Assembly: GCA_016926575.1 (NCBI GenBank)
Contig: JAFGOJ010000200.1
Span: forward strand, 1 to 9,518
From: Anaerolineae bacterium
GTDB lineage: Bacteria; Chloroflexota; Anaerolineae; B4-G1; DUEL01
Length of the DNA: 9,518 nt
Direction: 5' to 3'
Part shown: positions 1 through 6,114 of the stretch, piece by piece
Position numbering within the stretch: position 1 is the stretch's first letter
How the letters are laid out: each line of letters begins with the position of its first letter
The notes under the pieces: model-generated
What the model was told of the DNA's origin: nothing
Database searches by the model: none
The model's input: the letters and a program-made list of their open reading frames with translations, nothing else
Program-made: the position numbers and the translations under genes

Positions 1-151
1 CGTGCCCCTCGCGGATGCGGGCGCGCAAAAAGGCCGTCGGATCGCCCCGGCTCTCGCTCTGGTAGCAAACTCGACCGGCGTATTCCAACAACTCCTCGGG
101 GGTTCCCTCACCGCGCAAGTAGCGCGTGATCGCAATCAACTCCACGTTCAT
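1..151 (-). CDS. thyX: Flavin-dependent thymidylate synthase ThyX, N-terminal 50 residues (cut by window edge)
   Basis: Read on the minus strand from an ATG at 151, the sequence gives 50 residues without a stop before it leaves the window. The start MNVELIAITRYLRG, the PEELLEYAGRVCYQS stretch (residues 19-33) and the closing FLRARIREGH (41-50) match the N-terminus of the ThyX family. In that family the text continues as a GHxSxLEH-type segment followed by the RHRxxSxNExSxRY signature, which lies outside this window. ThyX makes dTMP from dUMP using FAD, NADPH and methylene-tetrahydrofolate in the cytoplasm, and replaces ThyA in many bacteria. The start is supported by GGAGG at 158-162, six bases from the ATG. 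The gene is divergent from the GIY-YIG/Nudix gene. The family call is confident; completeness cannot be judged. Confidence 0.85.
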   Translation of the reverse strand, partial: MNVELIAITRYLRGEGTPEELLEYAGRVCYQSESRGDPTAFLRARIREGH

Positions 152-170
152 CTCGCACCTCCAAGTAACG

Positions 171-198
171 AGTATACTCAAGTAGGCGTCATGTGCAA
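171..198 (-). promoter_or_regulatory. Likely sigma-70 promoter for thyX
   Basis: On the minus strand, TTGCAC (198-193) is followed after a 16-base spacer by TATACT (176-171). Both boxes are close to the housekeeping consensus. Transcription would start near 164, giving a leader of about a dozen bases that still carries the GGAGG at 158-162. Inferred from the motif match only. Confidence 0.5.
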
Positions 199-199
199 C

Positions 200-228
200 T
201 TGACCTTCGCCCCACCCTATGCTACCAT
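200..228 (+). promoter_or_regulatory. Possible sigma-70 promoter for the GIY-YIG/Nudix operon
   Basis: TTGACC (200-205), a 17-base spacer and TACCAT (223-228) give a reasonable -35 and a weak -10. The start point would be near 235, just before the AAGGAGG at 236-242, leaving a very short leader. It lies almost back to back with the thyX promoter, so the 98-bp gap would be a compact divergent control region. No operator-like repeat was seen in it. Confidence 0.4.
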
Positions 229-249
229 TCCATTCAAGGAGGCGCGCCT

Positions 250-1053
250 ATGAGCAAGCCGTGGTTTCTGTATCTCCTGCGCTGCGCCGATGGCACGCTC
301 TACACCGGCGTCACTACCGACGTAGATCGCCGTGTGCGGGAGCACAACACAGGGCGCGGCGCGCGCTACACCCGCGGCCGCCGGCCAGTGTGGCTCGTCG
401 GGGCGTGGCACTGCGCCGACCGCGCGGCCGCCCAGCGGGCCGAGGCGCTCCTGCGCCACCTGCCTCCGGCACACAAGGAGATGCACGCGCTGACCGCCCT
501 CCCCTTCGAAGGCGCCCCTTACTGCGGCCCGGCCCCCGATCGCTTCTGCACACGTTGCGGCGGCCCCCTGCAAGCCGTCCTCCTTCCAAACGAGGGCCGC
601 CCGCGCCAGGTGTGCGCCACCTGCCAGCGCACACACTACCGCAACGCCAAACCCTGCGCCGGGATGCTGGTCACCCGCGCCGGGCAACTCCTGCTGGTGC
701 GGCGCAGCCTGGCCCCTTTCGAAGGCTATTGGGACATCCCAGGCGGGTTTTTGGAGGAAGGCGATCTGCCGCAAGCGGGCGCGGTGCGCGAGGTGCGCGA
801 GGAAACGGGGCTGGAGGTCGAACCAACGCGCTTCTTCGGCTTCTACCTCGACCGGTACACCTATGAGGACGACACCAGCACCACCCTCAACGTCTACTTT
901 CTGGGGCAGGTCGTGGGCGGTCTGGAGCAGGCTGGAGACGATGCCGCAGCGCTGGGTTGGTTCAGCCCCGGCGCTTTGCCGTCGCGCATCGCCTTCGACC
1001 ACGCCCGGCTGGTGCTCGCGGACTGGGCGCGCGCGCAGGAGGCGCAGCGGTGA
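250..1053 (+). CDS. GIY-YIG nuclease-like domain fused to a zinc-ribbon Nudix hydrolase
   Basis: This 267-residue protein joins two enzyme domains. Residues about 4-82 are a GIY-YIG domain of the UPF0213/YhbQ type: YLL (8-10), YTG (18-20), the DVDRRVREHN helix (24-33) with its conserved Arg, and E65 in the QRAEALL helix as probable metal-binding Glu. Residues 100-125 form a zinc ribbon (C100, C103, C122, C125). Residues about 135-260 are a Nudix hydrolase whose box is G166-x5-D172-x7-REVREETGL (180-188), with E181, E184 and E185 as metal ligands. The usual first Glu of the box is Asp here. Zinc-ribbon Nudix enzymes often cleave ADP-ribose, NADH or related nucleotides; the substrate here is unknown. 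The ATG at 250 is chosen because AAGGAGG (236-242) sits seven bases before it; the earlier in-frame ATG at 193 adds 19 unconserved residues. The stop overlaps the next gene's start. Domain calls are firm; the joint function is not. Confidence 0.85.
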   Translation: MSKPWFLYLLRCADGTLYTGVTTDVDRRVREHNTGRGARYTRGRRPVWLVGAWHCADRAAAQRAEALLRHLPPAHKEMHALTALPFEGAPYCGPAPDRFCTRCGGPLQAVLLPNEGRPRQVCATCQRTHYRNAKPCAGMLVTRAGQLLLVRRSLAPFEGYWDIPGGFLEEGDLPQAGAVREVREETGLEVEPTRFFGFYLDRYTYEDDTSTTLNVYFLGQVVGGLEQAGDDAAALGWFSPGALPSRIAFDHARLVLADWARAQEAQR

Positions 1054-1682
1054 GGGCAGCGTTCAGCGTCTTCTGGGAGACCGCGCGCGACGCCTACGAC
1101 CAGGTCTTCGCGCTGGTGCTCTTGAACGCGCTCGCGTGGCTGCTCTGCCTGCCGCTGGTGACCGCGCCGCCGGCTCTGGCCGCGCTGTGGGCGATGGGAA
1201 ACCAGGTGGCACGTGGCGAAGCTCCCACGGTAAAAGGCTATTTCGGCGCATTCCGGCAGTATTTCGGCTGGAGTTGGCTGCTGGCCGGACTGAACGCGCT
1301 CGCGCTGGGGCTGTTCGCGGTCAACGTTTGGTTCTACGCGCCGGGCAACAACCCACTCGACCTGCCGCCCAAGGTAGCTGCCGCCATCCGTTACGCGTGG
1401 GTGGGGCTGGCGCTGGCGTGGCTGGCCTACGCGCAGTACCTCTTCCCACTCGTCCTGGAACAAGCGGACCGCCGCCTGCGCACCACACTGCGCAACGCGG
1501 CGGTGCTGCTGGCGACACAGCCGCTCTTCTCCTTCACCTTGCTGGGGCTGAGCGTGCTCGTCGCCGCGGTCAGCACCGCACTCACCGCACCCTGGTTCGT
1601 GATCACACCGGCATTTCTGGGGGTGCTCGCCAACAACGGCGTGCGGCGGCTGTTGAAGCCACATCGAGAGAGTCAGTCGTAA
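1050..1682 (+). CDS. YesL-like (DUF624) integral membrane protein
   Basis: A 210-residue polytopic membrane protein. The start is GTG at 1050, overlapping the upstream TGA (1051-1053) and preceded by AGGAGG at 1037-1042, seven bases away, so translation is probably coupled to the Nudix fusion. Hydrophobic segments lie at about residues 20-46, 75-96, 113-135 and 150-192 (the last probably two helices). The segment LLCLPLVTAPPALAALW (31-47) followed by a polar ARGEAPTVKGYFGAFRQ stretch (54-70) is the pattern of the DUF624/YesL family, usually about 200 residues long. YesL-type proteins are often found near sugar-uptake genes in Firmicutes, but their biochemical role is unknown and no sugar genes adjoin this copy. 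The last sense codon and the stop lie inside the palindrome at 1677-1709. The membrane call is secure; the family call is fairly confident. Confidence 0.75.
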   Translation: MRAAFSVFWETARDAYDQVFALVLLNALAWLLCLPLVTAPPALAALWAMGNQVARGEAPTVKGYFGAFRQYFGWSWLLAGLNALALGLFAVNVWFYAPGNNPLDLPPKVAAAIRYAWVGLALAWLAYAQYLFPLVLEQADRRLRTTLRNAAVLLATQPLFSFTLLGLSVLVAAVSTALTAPWFVITPAFLGVLANNGVRRLLKPHRESQS

Positions 1683-1709
1683 GGGCGCGATGGAATCGCG
1701 CCCTTACGA
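1677..1709. repeat. Perfect 15-bp-arm palindrome overlapping a stop codon
   Basis: The arms 1677-1691 (TCGTAAGGGCGCGAT) and 1695-1709 (ATCGCGCCCTTACGA) are exact reverse complements around a 3-base loop, GGA. The 5' arm contains the final Ser codon and TAA of the YesL-like gene. No T-run follows, so it is not a textbook terminator, although the RNA hairpin would be very stable and could attenuate readthrough or protect the upstream mRNA. It has the same general design as the hairpins at 4204-4232, 9351-9387 and 9463-9481, which suggests a dispersed repeat family. Confidence 0.85.
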
Positions 1710-1735
1710 GCGCACCAAAGGAAAGGAGTGACCCA

Positions 1736-2833
1736 ATGGACAATCAACGTATCACCAAGTTGCGCACGGAAGCCGGCCAGAAGGGGCTGGACTGCGTCGC
1801 GCTGGTACCGGGGGCCAATCTGTTCTACCTGACCGGCCTCTCCTTCCACCTGAGCGAACGCCCGGTGCTGGCGCTCTTCCCGGTGGACGACGCACCGGCA
1901 ATCGTGCTGCCCGCGCTGGAAGCGCCCAAGCTGGAGCACGCCGCGTGCGCGCTCCACCCCTTCCCTTACACCGACGAAGAAGGGCCGGCGCTGGCCTTCC
2001 AGCAAGCATGCGCGTCGCTGGAGCTGGCGGATGCCCGCATCGGTGCCGAGCACCTGCACATGCGGCTGCTGGAGGCGCGCTACCTGGAGCGGTACGCCCC
2101 CGGCTGCGAACTCTCTCCCGCCGACGACGTGATGAGCGCCCTGCGTATGACCAAGGACGCGGGCGAGCTGGCCGCCATGCGCGAGGCGGTCGCCGTCATC
2201 GAGGCGGCCCTGCAGGCCACGCTCGACCGGCTCGAGCCGGGGATGCGCGAGCGTGAAGTGGCCGGCACGTTGATGATCGAGATTTTCGACAAGGGCGGAG
2301 ACGGGCTGGCCTTCGAGCCTATCGTCGTGGCCGGGCCGAACGCCGCCTCGCCCCACTCGGGGCCGTCGGACCGGCCGATCGGGCGCGGCGAGACGATTGT
2401 CATCGACTGCGGCGCGACCGTCGACGGCTACGCCTCCGACATCACCCGCACTGTGGCCATCGGCGAGATGCCCGAGGCGATGCAGCGCGTCTACCGCACC
2501 GTGCTGGATGCGAACACGGCCGGGCGCGCAGCGGCCCGCCCCGGCGTCACTGCCGAGGCGGTGGACCAGGCCGCCCGCGCAGTGATCGAGGCAGCCGGGT
2601 ACGGCGCGTACTTCATCCATCGCACCGGCCACGGGCTGGGGCTGGAGACGCACGAGCCGCCCTACATCGTGGCGGGCAACCGGCGCGTGCTGGAGGAAGG
2701 GATGACCTTCACCGTCGAGCCGGGCATCTACCTGCCCGGCCTGGGCGGCGTGCGCATCGAGGACGACGTCGTCGTCACCGCCGCCGGCGCAGAGAGCCTG
2801 ACCACCTTCCCGCGCGAACTGACCGTTTTGTAG
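1736..2833 (+). CDS. M24B-family Xaa-Pro peptidase (aminopeptidase P / prolidase-like)
   Basis: A 365-residue cytoplasmic metallopeptidase that should release an N-terminal residue preceding proline or split Xaa-Pro dipeptides. Residues 1 to about 125 form the creatinase-type N-terminal domain and about 135-360 the pita-bread catalytic domain. All five expected metal ligands are visible: D224 (VIDCG), D235 (ASDITRT), H299 (TGHGLGLETHE), E328 (TVEPG) and E342 (RIEDD), so the enzyme should bind two divalent metals and be active. H306 matches the second conserved His. Length is normal for short prokaryotic PepQ/YpdF-type members. The start at 1736 has AAGGAG at 1723-1728, seven bases upstream; the open frame extends further upstream only through the antecedent genes in another frame. 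It follows the palindrome by 26 bases and precedes the kinase gene by 18. Peptidase versus dipeptidase specificity cannot be decided. Confidence 0.92.
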   Translation: MDNQRITKLRTEAGQKGLDCVALVPGANLFYLTGLSFHLSERPVLALFPVDDAPAIVLPALEAPKLEHAACALHPFPYTDEEGPALAFQQACASLELADARIGAEHLHMRLLEARYLERYAPGCELSPADDVMSALRMTKDAGELAAMREAVAVIEAALQATLDRLEPGMREREVAGTLMIEIFDKGGDGLAFEPIVVAGPNAASPHSGPSDRPIGRGETIVIDCGATVDGYASDITRTVAIGEMPEAMQRVYRTVLDANTAGRAAARPGVTAEAVDQAARAVIEAAGYGAYFIHRTGHGLGLETHEPPYIVAGNRRVLEEGMTFTVEPGIYLPGLGGVRIEDDVVVTAAGAESLTTFPRELTVL

Positions 2834-2851
2834 GTCGAAAGGAGGATAGGT

Positions 2852-4195
2852 ATGACATCACAGATCGAATACGTCGTCAAGCGCACGGGGGCCGTGGTCC
2901 CGTTCAAACGGGAGCGGATCACCAACGCCATCTACCGCGCCGCCGTGGCGGTGGGCGGGCGGGACCGGGAGACGGCGGAGCGGCTGGCGAACCAGGTCGT
3001 GGCCATGCTGGAGCAGAGCACCCCCGCGGGCGAGGTTCCCACCGTCGAAGGCGTCCAGGACGTCGTCGAAAAAGTGCTGATCGAAGCCGGACACGCCAAA
3101 GTCGCCAAGGCCTACATCCTCTACCGGGACGAGCGCGCGCGCCAGCGGCACGAGCGCGCCCTGCGCTCGGCCATGCCCTACAGCAACATCCCCTGGCGCA
3201 AGCTGTGGGAGGTGCTCAACTGGGCCGTCGCGCACGAGGTGGAGACGGTGGAAAAGCTGAACGCCCGCATCGCGCGGGGGGAGTTTGCCCAGATCGTGCG
3301 CGAGGCCGACCGGGCCTACACCGAGGACATCACGACGGCTATGGAGATGATCTGCGAGCGGCAGGGGGGAGTGAAGATCGTCATCATCGCCGGGCCGTCG
3401 TCATCCGGCAAGACGACCACGACCACCAAGCTCAACCACATGCTCTCCAGGCACGGCATGAGCCTGGTCGCTCTGACGGTGGACAATTACTTCTTCAATC
3501 TGGACGTGCACCCCAAGGACGAGTACGGCGATTACGACTTCGAGACGCCGCAGGCGCTCGACCTGGCGCTGATCAACGAGCACCTGGTGCGCCTGATCGC
3601 GGGCGAGGAGGTGCTGATCCCCTACTACGACTTCAAGACCGGCCAGCGCGCCGACCACCAGACGCCGATGCGCGTCGCCCCGAACGAGATCATCCTGATC
3701 GACAGCCTGCACGGCCTGTACGAGGATATGACCATCGACGTGCCCGCCGAGAACAAGTTCAAGATCTACATCGAGCCGCTATTGCAGATGAAGGACGCCA
3801 CCGGGCAGTACATTCGCTGGACAGACCTGCGGCTGATGCGCCGTATGATGCGCGACGCGAGCCACCGCGCCTATGACCCACAGCAGACGTTGGAGCACTG
3901 GCATTACGTGCGCAAGAGCGAGATGCGGCACATCATTCCCTACGTCAACACCACCGACTACATCGTCAACAGTGGCCTGCCCTACGAGCTGCCGGTCATG
4001 CGACCCAGGCTGCTGGAGCACTTCGGGCGGTGGGCGGAGGAATACGCGGGCCATCCGGAGCGCGTCGACGCGCACGCCCGCGCCGTGCGGGTGCGGGACG
4101 TGCTGCGGGCCGTCGCGCCGGTCGAGGACGATTCGGCCATCCCGCCGGACTCGTTGCTGCGCGAGTTCATCGGCGGGAGCTGTTACGAATATTAG
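2852..4195 (+). CDS. ATP-cone domain fused to a uridine kinase-like P-loop nucleoside kinase
   Basis: A 447-residue protein. Residues about 4-98 are an ATP-cone, the nucleotide-sensing domain of NrdR and of class I/III ribonucleotide reductases, with the typical start YVVKRTGAVVPFKRERI (7-23) and the closing EAGHAKVAKAYILYRDER helix (78-95). After a helical linker, residues about 174-400 form a uridine kinase/phosphoribulokinase-type P-loop domain: Walker A GPSSSGKT (181-188, Lys187), TVDNYF (209-214) with D211 where these kinases place a substrate-binding Asp, and ILIDSLHGL (281-289). The C-terminal part (RKSEMRHIIPY, then NSGLPYELPV) resembles the long uridine-kinase-like proteins that elsewhere carry an N-terminal TGS domain. 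A kinase regulated by ATP or dATP binding is a reasonable inference; the substrate is unproven. AAAGGAGG (2838-2845) sets the start. A hairpin follows the stop. Confidence 0.88.
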   Translation: MTSQIEYVVKRTGAVVPFKRERITNAIYRAAVAVGGRDRETAERLANQVVAMLEQSTPAGEVPTVEGVQDVVEKVLIEAGHAKVAKAYILYRDERARQRHERALRSAMPYSNIPWRKLWEVLNWAVAHEVETVEKLNARIARGEFAQIVREADRAYTEDITTAMEMICERQGGVKIVIIAGPSSSGKTTTTTKLNHMLSRHGMSLVALTVDNYFFNLDVHPKDEYGDYDFETPQALDLALINEHLVRLIAGEEVLIPYYDFKTGQRADHQTPMRVAPNEIILIDSLHGLYEDMTIDVPAENKFKIYIEPLLQMKDATGQYIRWTDLRLMRRMMRDASHRAYDPQQTLEHWHYVRKSEMRHIIPYVNTTDYIVNSGLPYELPVMRPRLLEHFGRWAEEYAGHPERVDAHARAVRVRDVLRAVAPVEDDSAIPPDSLLREFIGGSCYEY

Positions 4196-4203
4196 GGCCG
4201 ATC

Positions 4204-4232
4204 GCAGGGGCCGGTCCGGGACCGGCCCCTGC
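4204..4232. terminator. GC-rich hairpin between convergent genes (14-bp arms), likely bidirectional terminator
   Basis: The arms 4204-4217 (GCAGGGGCCGGTCC) and 4219-4232 (GGACCGGCCCCTGC) are exact reverse complements around a single G. It fills the 45-bp gap between the kinase stop and the MFS stop, where a terminator for both strands is expected. No real T-run follows on either side, so factor-dependent or hairpin-only termination would have to be assumed. The structure is also a member of the palindrome family seen elsewhere in the window. Confidence 0.6.
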
Positions 4233-4240
4233 AATACCGA

Positions 4241-5548
4241 TTATTTCGCCTCGCCGCGGGTCACGCCCAACATACATACAATCGCCAACAGGAAGAAGGC
4301 CGGCGTGGCCAGAAAGATCAGATTGTAGTCGTTGTGGCCCCACTCGACGATGTACCCGTTGACGATGGGGCCGGTCACAGCGGCCAGTTGTGAGGCAATG
4401 TAATACAGCCCCGTGTACGTGCCCAGGTCCGCGTCGGAGACGGAGATGTCGATGACCATGGGCAGGCTGTTGATATTCACCAGTGCCCACCCCATCCCGC
4501 CAATCGCCATGACGCCCCAGATGAGCGTGGCGTTGCGCAGGAAGAAGTTGGCCACCAGCAGCACGCCGAAAACGATCAAGCCGGTGATGATCGTTCTGCG
4601 ACGGCCAAAGCGGGCTGCGATGTAGCCGGAGGGCACGGCAAAGACCAGGAACGACAGCGACGCCACCCCCATCAACAGCGGAGCGGTGCCGGGGGACATC
4701 GCCAGCTCGCTCACGCCGTAGGAGGTGAGGAACGTCTCCACGGCGTTGTAGCCGACGAACCAGCAGAAAATCGCGCCCATCAGCAGCGCCAGACTGCGCC
4801 GCCCCTCCGCCGGCAGGCGTTTGATGCCTTGCAGCGCCCCGAATCCCTCGTCGTCGCGCGCCGTCACGCTCGACCCGGGCGACTCCTTGACGAAGATGAA
4901 CAACACCACCACCGCCACGGCCATCAAGATGCCCCCGAAGAGAAACGGCGTGATGCGCCCCATGCTGTAGAGAATCCCGCTGCCCAATGTGGCGATCAGC
5001 GTCCCCACACCGCCCATCATGTTGATGATTCCATTCGCCTGTGAACGCAGCGGGCTGGGAGTCAGGTCCGGCATCAACGCGATGACGGGCGTGCGGAAGC
5101 TCGCCATGGCCAGCAGGAACACGCCGATAGCGAGCATAAAGACGGCTAACTGCGCGCCCAGTTCTCCGGTCTGGCCGTTCAGTTCGACCGGGATCATGCC
5201 CACTGCGATAGGGATAACGAGGAAGGCCGCAATCGCAATCGGCGACAGCACGAGGATGAAGGGCATACGCCGCCCCAGCCGGGTCCAGATGCGGTCGCTC
5301 CACACGCCGATCAGCGGCAGGAGGAAGAAAGCAGCGATGTTGTCCAGTGTCATCACCACGCCGGTGAGGCCCGGGCCGAGGCCAAACCCCAACTCGCCCT
5401 GGGCGTCGAAGCCGGCGTGGCCCGCCTGGAGATAGATCGGCACGTAAGCGTTGTAGAGCGTCCACATCACGCTGATGCCAAAGAAGCCAAAACCGATCAG
5501 AAAGGTCTTCCCGTAATTCAACTTGGGTTTCGCGGGGTGTTGATCCAT
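4241..5548 (-). CDS. MFS transporter, SLC45/GPH-like (probable sugar or glycoside carrier)
   Basis: A 435-residue, roughly 12-helix inner-membrane carrier. The loop after helix 2 reads GVWSDRIWTRLGRRMPF (81-97), the motif typical of the SLC45 sucrose-carrier and GPH groups; MPDLTPSPLRSQANGI (159-174) and the second-half SGYIAARFGRRRT (307-319) also fit. Family members move sugars or glycosides, usually with a cation; the substrate here is unknown and no sugar enzyme is adjacent. I place the start at 5548 (MDQHPAKPKLNYGK) because AAAGGAG (5566-5560) lies 11 bases upstream of it. The alternative ATG at 5569 would lie upstream of that Shine-Dalgarno sequence and has none of its own. Transcribed alone, divergent from the zinc-ribbon gene and convergent with the kinase. 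MFS membership is certain; the subfamily is likely. Confidence 0.88.
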   Translation of the reverse strand: MDQHPAKPKLNYGKTFLIGFGFFGISVMWTLYNAYVPIYLQAGHAGFDAQGELGFGLGPGLTGVVMTLDNIAAFFLLPLIGVWSDRIWTRLGRRMPFILVLSPIAIAAFLVIPIAVGMIPVELNGQTGELGAQLAVFMLAIGVFLLAMASFRTPVIALMPDLTPSPLRSQANGIINMMGGVGTLIATLGSGILYSMGRITPFLFGGILMAVAVVVLFIFVKESPGSSVTARDDEGFGALQGIKRLPAEGRRSLALLMGAIFCWFVGYNAVETFLTSYGVSELAMSPGTAPLLMGVASLSFLVFAVPSGYIAARFGRRRTIITGLIVFGVLLVANFFLRNATLIWGVMAIGGMGWALVNINSLPMVIDISVSDADLGTYTGLYYIASQLAAVTGPIVNGYIVEWGHNDYNLIFLATPAFFLLAIVCMLGVTRGEAK

Positions 5549-5593
5549 TGCAGAGGTCACTCCTTTCATATGAACGATTGCGCGATAACGCTA

Positions 5594-5622
5594 GTTGTAG
5601 CACAGATAGGAGCAGAAAGCAA
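5594..5622 (-). promoter_or_regulatory. Possible promoter for the MFS transporter gene
   Basis: On the minus strand, TTGCTT (5622-5617), a 17-base spacer and TACAAC (5599-5594) give a moderate sigma-70 match. The predicted leader is about 40 bases and contains the AAAGGAG at 5566-5560. Motif inference only. Confidence 0.35.
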
Positions 5623-5635
5623 GCCCGGAGCGGCC

Positions 5636-5664
5636 TTCCCATCCAGACAAATCTCATATATAAT
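5636..5664 (+). promoter_or_regulatory. Promoter for the zinc-ribbon / DUF2207-like / radical SAM operon
   Basis: A perfect -10, TATAAT (5659-5664), sits 17 bases after TTCCCA (5636-5641), a 4-of-6 match to the -35 consensus. Transcription would begin near 5671, giving a leader of about 40 bases with AAAGGAG at 5697-5703. It is the only clear promoter ahead of the three-gene block, since the following gaps are 35 and 5 bases. Confidence 0.6.
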
Positions 5665-5710
5665 CTCTCCACGAACGCGTGACGTCAGCCTCTTCGAAAG
5701 GAGAAAACCT

Positions 5711-6079
5711 ATGTCCGCAGGCAAAATAATCGGTTACATCATCGCGGCAATCTTGATCTTTTTCGGCGTCCTCTTCATCTGGGGAGCCTTCAGCGCAGAA
5801 GGCGAAGCCGGTTGGATCGTGATCGGCATCATCACCGCAGGCATCGGCCTGGGCATCATCCTCCTGATCAAACTGCGCGAGCCGAAGCCCACCCAGCCGC
5901 CGCAGGAGATCATCCAGAAGATCGACCTGAGCGGCGACATACAAATGGAAAAGCTGAAGTGCCAGGTCTGCGGGGCCGAGTTGAACAAAGATAGCATCTC
6001 TGTCAAAGAAGGGGCCATTTTCATCGAATGCCCCTTTTGCGGTTCGGCCTACCAGATGGTCGAAGACCCCAAGTGGTGA
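5711..6079 (+). CDS. Small two-helix membrane protein with C-terminal zinc ribbon
   Basis: A 122-residue protein of no family I can name. Two hydrophobic segments (residues 6-27 and 35-53) form a hairpin with a short acidic loop (SAEGEAG, 28-34), followed by KLREPKP, so by the positive-inside rule both ends are probably cytoplasmic. A Pro-rich hinge (58-64) and a short amphipathic stretch lead to a zinc ribbon with C84, C87, C107 and C110 (CQVCG and CPFCG, 19 residues apart), as in zinc-ribbon or rubredoxin-like folds. AAAGGAG at 5697-5703, seven bases before the ATG, fixes the start. It is first in the probable operon with the Cys-tailed membrane protein and the radical SAM enzyme. It could be a membrane scaffold or metal-binding partner of that system, but co-transcription is the only link visible. 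Confidence 0.8.
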   Translation: MSAGKIIGYIIAAILIFFGVLFIWGAFSAEGEAGWIVIGIITAGIGLGIILLIKLREPKPTQPPQEIIQKIDLSGDIQMEKLKCQVCGAELNKDSISVKEGAIFIECPFCGSAYQMVEDPKW

Positions 6080-6114
6080 GGCCAGCTCTTCGGCCTGGAT
6101 GGAGGAGGGAACGT

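Noticed and set aside
2..253. An 83-residue plus-strand open frame at the window start
   Set aside because: It is antisense to a convincing ThyX N-terminus with its own GGAGG and promoter, and resembles no protein.
863..1735. N-terminal extension of the Xaa-Pro peptidase frame back to 863
   Set aside because: The extension runs out of frame through the Nudix and YesL-like genes and is low-complexity; the peptidase has normal length from 1736 with a good ribosome binding site.
5549..5569. Upstream ATG at 5569 as the MFS transporter start
   Set aside because: The Shine-Dalgarno sequence AAAGGAG lies downstream of this ATG and no such site precedes it; the ATG at 5548 fits better.
4167..5672. 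A 501-residue minus-strand frame over the MFS gene
   Set aside because: Out-of-frame shadow typical of GC-rich DNA, rich in Arg/His/Gly with no domain; the other frame gives a clean 12-helix transporter.
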